Part shown: piece after piece, positions 11,299 to 21,200 of the stretch | How positions within the stretch are numbered: position 1 is the stretch's first letter | Layout of the letters: every line of letters begins with the position of its first letter | Origin: Pelobates cultripes | Taxonomy: Eukaryota; Chordata; Amphibia; Anura; Pelobatidae | Assembly: GCA_933207985.1 (NCBI GenBank) | Contig: OW240924.1 | Coordinates: 72,331,236-72,395,235, forward strand | Length of the DNA: 64,000 bases | Direction of reading: 5' to 3' | Program-made: the position numbers and the translations under genes | Notes under the pieces: generated by a model | What the model saw: only the letters and a program-made list of their open reading frames with translations | What the model was told of the DNA's origin: nothing | The model's database searches: none

Positions 11299-12500
11299 AC
11301 AGGGCCGGACTGGCCCACCGGGATACCGTCGGCACCTGGGGCCGGGCAGGCAGCTGGCTCACCTGCGGCCGCAGGGGGAGCTGGCTGTTCTGTCTCTGCT
11401 CCCCTTCCCCAGCGCACTAAAAAGAGACCGGGGCCGGAATATGACATCATATTCCGGCCCCGGTCTCATTAAGCGGCGCGCTGGGGAGGGGGAGCAGAGA
11501 CAGAACAGCCAGCTCCCCCTGCGGCCACCAAAGGAGCTCCCCACAGGACACACAGAAATTGTGTGTGAGTGTATGTCTGTCTGTGTCATGGGGTGTGTGT
11601 GTGTGTCTGTCTGTCTGTTATGGTGTGTCTGTCATGGTGTGTCTGTCTGTCATGGTGTGTGCGCCTGTCTGTGTCATGCAATGTGTGTGTCTGTCTGTCT
11701 GTGTCACGGTCTCTCTGTGTCGTGGTGTGTGTGTGTGTGTCATGTGTCTGTGTCACGGTCTGTCTGTGTTATGGTGTGTGTGTGTGTTTCTGTCTGTGTC
11801 ACGGTCTGTCTGTGTCATGGTATGTGTGTGTGTGTGTATGTATGTTTTTACTCACCTTTTTTTTCTCCCCAACGTCGTGCTGGTCTCCCCTCGACTGGCC
11901 CTGCCTCTATGGCTGATATCATCAAGCTTGATGATCTCAGCCAATCCGCACTGACACAGGAAGCACCTCTAGTGACCGTCTGAGTGTCTGTCACTAGGAA
12001 GCAATGTAAACACTGCCTTTTCTCTAAAAAGGCAGTGTTTACATTGAAAAGCCTGCAGGGACAGGCTATAGACACCAGAGCCACTACATTAAGCTGTGTG
12101 TGTGGGCTTGCTTGTGTGTTTGTGTGTGTGTCTACTACTGAGTGAGCTTGTGTTTTTATGTCAATGACCTTATGTATATCAGTGAGATTGTTTGTTTGTC
12201 TATGAGGCTGTGTATCAATCAGCTTGTGTCAGTGAGATTGTCTGTGTCTGCATGTGAGTATGCTTACTGTATAATTAAACATTTTACTATGAAAGGACCA
12301 ATATTTTATATTGGAAAAAAAAAGCAATATATATAAATAATATATCTATCTATCTCTCTCTCTCTCTATCTCAATCATCTAGGGTTGCAAGACATAGCCT
12401 TACATATTACCTCCGACAATATATGGCGCAATGACTTATGGGGCTGGCATAGATTTTTTTTTTTTTCAGGGCTGCTTTGGAATCCCCAGTCCGGCCCTGC
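11299..12500. mobile_element. Composite non-autonomous element bounded by GGGCCGGACTGG / CCAGTCCGGCCC
   Basis: GGGCCGGACTGG near 11300 is mirrored by CCAGTCCGGCCCTG near 12487-12500. Inside lie an inverted pair (AGCTGGCTGTTCTGTCTCTG at about 11380 against CAGAGACAGAACAGCCAGCT at about 11494, with the palindrome centre near 11440), a GT/CTGT microsatellite (11562-11850), and a second foldback fragment with AAACACTGCC/GGCAGTGTTT at 12008-12043. It reads as nested insertions in one non-coding element. Confidence 0.6.
11562..11850 (+). repeat. Degenerate GT / TCTG microsatellite
   Basis: About 290 bases built from GTGT, CTGT and the recurring phrase GTGTCATGG or GTGTCACGG. It produces open frames rich in Cys, Val and Ser in all + frames, which are compositional and not genes. 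Confidence 0.85.
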
Positions 12501-14164
12501 ATTCACAGGTATCATACACAATCCTACAAACTACTCATGAACATATACAATATAACAGCCCATTTACGCACAAATACAATGATACAAAGCAACTGCAGGA
12601 CCCATAAATAACACAAGCAGAACACAGCGCTATACACACCTTAATTTAAAAAAATAAAAAAGATCAGCATGCCAGGGGTACTTCAACATCTGGCTTTGGC
12701 ACAGTATTACTAACATGTTGCCTACCTCTGGGTTAGGTCATATTATTACTATTCATAGATGGCTACCTGGGTCCTGTAGAATTATTTCTTTGTACGCTTG
12801 ATGATGCAGATATAGTTTGTCATTGGAATATTTGACATGTCCGCTTTTAGGCATTTCTGACACTCAATGATAGTCATGAAAACACAGTACTTCCCTCACA
12901 TACAGGAACCAAGCAATGCAAATATTCATCAGAGACAAATACGGGGCTTAGTATTGTTTCCCTCGTTAAATTCATTCTACAATAGATCGTGCTCTAGCAA
13001 TATATACATTTTAAATAAAATACATTGTCCATTTCAGCTATGCTTTGTGTATAACCATGTATCGGTATGAATGGAACTCATTATGTTAAGACAGATTTAC
13101 AGTAACAAAGCGAGGGTTAAATGGCTTTTGTAAGTCAATTACTTACCTCCATCACCACAACTTCCATGAATGACCTTGATCAATGTTCAGACACTCCAAA
13201 TCTTATTATATTTTGATTATCACGTTAAAAAATAAATAAATAAATAAATAATAAGTACTACTCTAGAATGTACTCAAATGAACTTGACTAGGACTGCACA
13301 TGTAGTTTATAAAATCTGAATAAATTATTACACATGGTTTTCAAGCAAAGTGCATTCTGCAGTTATATAAAATACAGACTATCTTCTTTATCCAACATAG
13401 TGTGTAGCATAGAGAAGCCAAGAGGTCAAGTAATATACAGTAATGAGTGTGTGTGAATTGAAACGTTAACACTAAAAGCAACATCGAGGAAGCCTGTAAA
13501 TCAACGAGCTACATGTCACATAATCTGCAACTTGCTGAACTAAATGTCGGGCAAAAAGATCATTTCAAGGACAGCTTGAATTACATGTTATGTGAGCCTG
13601 AATTCACACATCAGCTGTATGTTAGCAAAGACTAAAACATCCACACGTACATGTATATGCCACCTATGACTTGTAGAGTTAATTATATGGGCCTTTGCAC
13701 TTTCAACTTTACATCTTGTAGCATGAAAGTTGATAGTTTCTGAGGAAAGGTAACACGAGGCCTGTAACATCCAGTATTAAATCCCAACAAATTGGCAACA
13801 CAGCATTGTTCAACAGAAAGGTAAAAGATCACATAACATGGTGAGCCTCTGTGTCCTAGTAAACAGTTTCTGAACATTTGTTACATCTTCCAGAATCTTG
13901 GTTTTTTTTTCTACCTCCATCACAGGAGATAAAGACCAGGTAGGAAGGAACAAGTTAGTGAATCAAATAAAATTCCCAAAGCTTGTACTACTCCAATGTG
14001 AGCAGTCTTTAGACAAATTGTCTTCAGCGTGGGATTGGCAGTGTCTATGGGACAAGTTTCAGGCTGTGGACCTGTATTCGCAGAGTAGAATGAAACAAGG
14101 AGCTTGATGAAAGATCTCAGTCCTATACATCAAGTCCATGCAGGTGAAATTCTGCTCAAGGCCT
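12501..14164. other. galnt16 3' flank / probable 3'UTR
   Basis: This lies downstream (- strand) of the galnt16 stop. It contains an (AAAT)n run at about 13226-13250. I found no convincing AATAAA on the - strand close to the stop, so the 3'UTR length is unknown. No other gene was recognised. Confidence 0.4.
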
Positions 14165-14302
14165 TCATGTCACTTGAAGCAGCTCCCACTGCTGGCTTGA
14201 CAGCTCAGACTGGCAAGGATTGATAAGTACTCTGGGTGCGTTTGTATCAAGGCAAAGCCCACTGCTCACATGCTGTAAAAAGGGTCCTTTTAATTTCCAT
14301 TT
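14165..14302 (-). CDS. galnt16: galnt16 terminal coding exon (lectin gamma repeat)
   Basis: The acceptor CTATTCCAG on the - strand precedes AAATGGAAA, and the exon ends at TGA (14165-14167). It encodes [20 protein letters not shown] and onward to [10 protein letters not shown]. The CLD and QQW motifs mark the last ricin-B repeat. Phase 0 at its start fits the preceding exon. Confidence 0.95.
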   Translation of the reverse strand, partial: KWKLKGPFLQHVSSGLCLDTNAPRVLINPCQSELSSQQWELLQVT

Positions 14303-17300
14303 CTGGAATAGAAGAGAGCTTTGAATTATAAACAACACATAATAAAACAGAATTTTACAACATAACATTATCCGTTTACCTCTAGTATGGCTATTTATCT
14401 GTTGGCTGTAGAACCAATAATTTTCTTTGGTGTTTTGTGCCAGGGATAGTCCATTAGTATTTAAACTGTCATACTACATTAAAACACACTATTATTGAAT
14501 TACCGTAAATTATTCGCCACACATCCATCACTAGTAAAGTATTGTGTGGATTTAAGAATACATCTGCAAAGGGATGGGTGGATATATTGAGCAATATTCT
14601 ATCATTTTTTACAGTTACTTTGTGTTCACATTATATACTGTAGACAAAAGAAAAACAGACAAAAAAAAACATCTGTGCATTATGCTAAATATTAAACAAA
14701 CCATCTTTAGATTTTATTATAGGCAGACAAATAAATTTGCATATTAGTATTACATTAGTATTATATATCATTATTTTTAATTGACCTTAAAAAATGCCAC
14801 ACTTCCTCTTTAATGGCATAATATTGCAGTTCTTTGCAATAAGAATGGTGGGAGAAATACTATCTTTTTATCTCAACTCATGTCAACCTATTTTTAAATA
14901 CACTTTCGCTGTAATAGGATTCCTGACAGGCTGTGCTCTGGACAATTCTTCTCAAACGGAAACACGATCTGTCTCCGCACTTCTACCTGCCCGCTCAGGG
15001 ATGATCACCCCCTGTAACCTCAGACACAGAGCAAGACAGATGTAGGATTTCAAGCACATCTGAAAAAGATATTTTACTAGAAGCATCTGGGAATGATGCA
15101 TGACAAAGGAAGGCTGAGCCTTCAGGATTCAAGAGGCAGAGACATTTGAGAACATCTGTCTGCGTTTGAACTACAAAACCCAGAATCCTTGTCCATCTGT
15201 GGACATCGAGATTTAGAAAACAGTGGTTTATCAACCTAGAAATACACGTTCATTCATCACTAGTAACTGGACATAGTTGATTATTCGTACGTATGAAAAT
15301 TATGGGATTAGGGCATTACTGTCTGTTTTCAGTTTATACAGATTATCCGGTTTTGTTTTTTTTAACCAATAAAAATTACAGATTGAGAGACTCGAATACC
15401 TGTCTGCTATCTTTTGGGTTGCAAGACTCTAGCATAACGAGTGCTCCAGTGGAAAATGAGGTGATCGACAGACACTTGTCCTGCTGGCGGATTAAGGCCT
15501 CACCGAAAACCCACTCCTAACAGGGAAAAATAAAATACAAATTAAAATGCAAAGTTACAATGTAGACGTCCCATTCCTCAGGTTATACAGGTGTGCACGA
15601 AATTCCGAATGAATTTTATCCCTGCATTGCTTTAATTATATTCTTACTCCTGGATTTCCAATCTTAGAGAAAGGAAGTTTTACTAAACTAAACAGAATAT
15701 GTGGATCATACTTTATTATGTTGTAATCTATTTAATTATTCACTACCTTTATCATTAAAAAAAAAAAAAAAATTTATCAAAAGGATCTCAAATTTTACCA
15801 TGGTAGATATATATTTACTACAAATTAATATTTTTGTTTTCATTGAAGTGACCAGGGCTGCACAATCCTTTTGAACTTACTGAGCTTTGGTAGATACTGC
15901 CACATCAAAGGCAAGTCAACATTGAACATCTAAGTTTACCTACAAAACCACACACCCACCTCTGCTGTCCCAAGGAACACTGCCCTGCTGAACTGCGGAT
16001 GACATTTAAGGAATTCAGTAGAATAACGAAATTGCTAATTTGTCAAAGCTGCTTACAACATGGATTCAGCCATATTGTTCCAGATTTAACAGCTAACTAA
16101 TTTAACAGGTTACTTGCACGACTTAAAAAGACACAGTTCTATTCCCTGATGTTTATTTACTAAACACAGAATTGTGATAAATTGATAATTGATGCAAAAA
16201 TAGCTCCAACTCACCTGTAATCAAAGTTAGACTATTTTAGCCAAATGCTGCAATTTATTTTTCAATTCACTACAAATTCTCTGATTAGTAAATAGTCAAT
16301 ATTTTTTTCCCGCAGTTTATGTTTCCATCATAGTCTGCTATTTTTGGTGTCAAATTTCGACATTTGTAAAGCAAACCAGGCTGTTAATGGCTTGTTGCAT
16401 ATCACCATCAGTGGAGAGCAGAGTGCAGGAGAGGTTTTCGGTGCTACAGCCAAATACTTGGCTTTTAGTTTTGTTTTTGTAAATATTCATTTCTGGCAGG
16501 AGGATAGCTAGACATTCCATCACATGTGTAATTAATGATGCCATCTTCGGGCTGGATGCCATTTAACCCAGCAAAAGATAAAAAGGAGAGCTTGGCACAG
16601 CAACTTAATCTTCAGCACTCTCAATGGCACTGACAGAGTTACATGCACAAATTAAAGAAAACATGTCTGGCCAACTATTCTTATCAAGACTTTTAAAAGG
16701 TAAAATCTGAGCCAGACATTTCCTCTGAGATTGTGAACTGTTGTACTTACATATTTATGCATCTATGTACCTCAATAAATCACGTATATTATTGTTATAA
16801 CGTAGCACTAGACTGTCATTCTTGATGACCAAAAAGATTATTCTATTCTATACGCAAACTCTTGCTTATCTCCTTCCTGTTATATTACTGTGTTCTGTTT
16901 GTTTTTTTTAATCAACCCACAAAAGGACTTATTGTTCGTGGTTTTACATTTTTTCCGGCAGAGGAATCATATTTAAAAAGGAATATCTCCAGTAATAAAG
17001 TTCATTTCAGATATTGCGATTGAATTCTAAAATATAATTCATGCAAATTAATGTACTCTTCCCATGATCCTCTGGTAAGTCAAATGGTGCCAGTAAGTGA
17101 ACTTAGCCAGTTTAAGTCTATTTATTGATTGCTACATTAAGTTATTCAGATATTTAGGATACCTGGGAGTTCAACATTTTGGAAAGCAGTGAAAATGAGC
17201 AATGGCCAACTCCTTGCAATTTACAATTTGGTGAATTTGGTATAACTGTGTACATGCAGTAATTACCCCACTCTGGAACCGATTTATCAAATGGTCTTTC

Positions 17301-18136
17301 AATGTAGGAGGGAAAGGGATGGAAAATCGTTCTAGACTTGTCAAGTGTTGGGGACAGAAAACAAAGATGTATCTCTGGGCTGATTCTTCTTCACTATTAG
17401 AAAATCAATGAGGCATTTCCAACTAGGGTCATCCGGGAATTACAACTGAAAGTGAAGTGTATGTTTAACTCCTCAATAGCCAATGAAGGTATATTGCATC
17501 ACAACAATCATTTCTATAAGAATTTGGAAAAGTCCAAAATGTGAATGGCTCACTAATGGCAAGATGTGAGGGAACTGCCAGAGCTGGATAATCTAGAACT
17601 TCAATGACCTTCAATTCTAGTGTTTAACCCCTTAAGGACCAAACTTCTGGAATAAAAGGTAATCATGACATGTCACATGTCATGTGTCCTTAAGGGGTTA
17701 AAGATCTTCATTGGGATGAAGACAGAGTATAATGTTTGGGCCTTAAGGAGTTAATATTTATTGGGTCGCATCCCAATAATCTATAGCAGTGTTGGAAGTT
17801 CTGTATTATTTAATCCATATTTGGGTGAGGACAACAGATGTTTAACAAAACATACAAAATCTGATGTATTTGTGTGGGTGCCTCCATTAAAATTACAGTT
17901 CTCATTCTTTGTTCTATTTACCCAAAGGGTTATGTCTCAAATAGTCGAGGAGCACGCCAGTGCCAGTTTAAGTTAATTGTATTTCATGAGAAATGTTGAA
18001 ATTAAGAGCACTCACAATGAAAGGTTGACACTGGACAAAACGTAGCTGAAAAAGCTCTGTGACAAACGTTACTCGGAAAAGGATTAAGAAATACTGTATT
18101 AACAGATGTAATATTTTCATTCATATGAATGAAATG

Positions 18137-18230
<94 letters not shown>

Positions 18231-21200
18231 CCTGGCCATATCCATGGCAGCACAACATTGGGGTAGCTCCTCCCTATCCCCATTGGACAGGAATAATTAT
18301 TAAGCTGTATAAGTACCACCTCCTACCCCTCCTTCCCCAGTCTTTTTTTCCTGTCCTATCCCTAGGACATGTCGGTCTTTTCAGACTATTAGAATTTCTT
18401 TATGGCTTACCTGAGGATTAGTTCCTCTGGCCCCTGGGGAGTTCACCCTCTCTCCCCTGGGAAGTCTCCAGTATACGGCCCTGCGCAAAGGTGTCCCTCC
18501 ACCTGGAGAGAACCCCTTTAGTGACCGGGGGTTTTACCTTCCTATGATTCTTCCAATAATGTAGCAAGTGGAATAACATGGAATTATGGCTGGTTTCCGG
18601 ACTTGGAATCTCCCCCCAGAATCAAGGTAATGGCTCCATGATTTGGTTCTTACCTGTAAGATTATTCTTCTGAAGATACAGTAGGTAATCGGTCTCCTTC
18701 TCTAAGAAAACTGTAATCTCTATGTGCTGGGGTTCCCCTGTGCCTGCACGGCGTTCGGGAATTCCTGTGCGCCTGCGCGGCGTTCGGGAGTTCCTGTGCG
18801 CCTGCGCGGCGTTCGGGAGTCTCATGGGCGCCTGTGCGGCATTCGTGGGCTCCTGGACGCCATGCGCGACGTTCGGTTGTTTCTAAGCGTTCGCGCGGCT
18901 TCGTTTGAATAAGCGCGCGAACGCGATTAACGAATTAGCACGATCGCGCGCTAAATCTATCCATTTGGGCCGTTCGCGCGTTTTTTTCGCTCATTTGCGC
19001 ATGCGCGATGACATCAGATACCCTTCTTAAAGCGCCAGACCTCTTTTTCAGAGTAGGTTGAGCTTCTTCGTCCAGGAAATTTTTTTCTGCACAATTCTGT
19101 TGGTTCTTCGCCTTTCCAGGTTCCTTTTTTCTTCTCAAGCATCGAAGTAAGTTTTTCTCCCCTCTTATTTTTATTTTTTTATATATATTTCTTCTTGGTA
19201 TTAGTTTCGCTGTTCCATCTATTCTTTATAGATGGATTCTCGCTCAGGATCCAGGGAATCGGATTCTTCTCATCACAATAGGTCACAATCTAAGCAATAT
19301 AGGTAAGCCATCCTTTTTAAAAAAAAAAAAAAAAAGAGAGGTAATGTACTAATGAGCACGTTTGTTGTATTTCAGTGCTAAAAGTACAAAGACTTCAGGA
19401 TCGTCCAAGGGGAAGTCGCCCAAAAGGACGCTGTGTATATCCTGTGATAACAGAGCCATAGAAGGAAAACATCTCTGTTCAGATTGTCTCTCAGCAGCAG
19501 CTGGCCCTTCTCATTCAACACCGGACTTTATGCAACTTATTAAGCATGCAGTTGCCCAGGGTATAAGAGAGGTTGGTAAGACCCACAAGCGGCCTAGATA
19601 TTCTGAGCCCTCAGATTTATCTCCAGGAAACTCTGAAGAAGAGTTAATGGATTCAGCTTCTCTGAGAGACCTAGCTTTTTCCTCGGAGGAGGAGGCTATC
19701 CCTGATCCTGACTTCCTGGTACCTGCGGAGGTGGATCATTTAATTGCTCGGGTCAGAGAAACCCATACCTTGAAGGAACCCTCAGAGGAGGAACCGTCTA
19801 CATCTAACCGCTATTTCTCTGATCTTAGAAGAAAGAGAGCGGCTTTCCCTGTGCATACCACAATTAGTGACCTTATTAAAGAAGAATGGTCCAGGTCTGA
19901 CCGGAGATCATCTGCAAAAGGGAAGTTCTCAAGATTATATCCGTTTCATTCCAGAGATGCTGAAACATGGGATTTTCCACCTAAAGTTGATGCTGCAGTG
20001 GTCAGACTAGCCAAGCACACTACCCTTCCTGTAGACGATGCAGGTTCCTTCAGGGATCCTATGGATCGTAAGATGGAATACTACCTTTCCAAATCCTATG
20101 TAGCCTCAGGCACAAGTGCTCTCACGTCAGTTACAAGAGCTATGAAGGTTTGGATACAGGAGCTGGAAGGGGACATCATGAGTGGCAGAAGCCGTTCTTC
20201 CATTGTGGAGGACCTAAGAGATATGCGTCTAGCAATTGATTTTTCATCAGAAGCTGCAGTGGATCTGGTAAGGAGCCTTGCTAGAAATATGTCCTTCTCG
20301 ATTTCCTCTAGGCGAGCATTTTGGCTCAGATCTTGGGCAGCCGATGCTTCCTCCAAGAATAGTTTGTGTTCTTTGCCATTTCACGGGAGTATGTTATTTG
20401 GCAAGAATTTGGACGAATGCATTAAGAGGGCGGCTGAAGGGAATAAAGCCTTTCTACCTCAGGAGAGAAAGTATAAAGGATCCTTTCGTGCCCGGAAAGA
20501 GTACCATTCCTTTCGTGACAGTAGGTCCTACAAACCGGGCAGAGAATATTCCAGATTTCAACCTGGGAGAGGAGCCCCAGCTGGAAACAGAGGAGGCAAG
20601 TCACGCGGTTCATCTTCCTATAAAAACCAGAGGAATTTATGACTATATAATTCCCAAATCCTGAAGGTGTCGGGGCTTGTCTTCTCCAATATCTACCGAT
20701 ATGGGGAGTATCCACAAGCGACGGTTGGGTACTGGATATTATTCGGAGAGGTTACTTGATAGAATTTCTCGAGCATCCTCCAAGCAGGTCCTTTCACCTC
20801 ACAAAGTGGCCAGGGGACAAGGAAAAGTGCATGGCCTTACAAGACTTCATCCTTTCCTTGCAGAAGGAGAAAGTTATCACCAAAGTGACAGCCGGCGAGA
20901 GAACTCAAGGGTTCTACTCCCACATCTTCTTAACGAAGAAATCCTCAGGGGGATGGAGACCCATTCTGGATCTACACAGGCTAAACAAGCATCTGCACAT
21001 TCGCAGGTTCAAAATGGAATCCCCACAATCTATAATAAAAGTAGTGTCACCCAACCAATGGATGCTGTCCATAGATCTGTTAGATGCGTACTTTCACATA
21101 CCCATCGCCCAAACTCATCAAAAGTTTCTGAGGTTTGCTGTGGAAGAAGGTCACTTCCAGTTCAGGGCCCTCCCCTTTGGACTGAGCACAGCTCCGAGGA

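Noticed and set aside
11042..11983. 313-residue open frame on the + strand
   Set aside because: It spans a GC-rich inverted repeat and the GT/CTGT microsatellite. The protein is low complexity (Cys, Val, Ser repeats) and all three + frames are open there, so it is compositional.
14995..15234. 79-residue bottom-strand frame considered as a galnt16 lectin exon
   Set aside because: The sequence does not match the lectin domain. The true exon was found at 15400-15516 with correct phases and splice sites.
18002..18319. 105-residue bottom-strand frame with Ile-Tyr repeats
   Set aside because: It is produced by the (AT)n tract and the DIRS terminal repeat. No coding character outside the repeat.
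20278..20664. 128-residue frame overlapping the end of DIRS ORF1
   Set aside because: It is a shadow frame of ORF1. It lacks RT motifs and the true RT frame opens separately at 20651.
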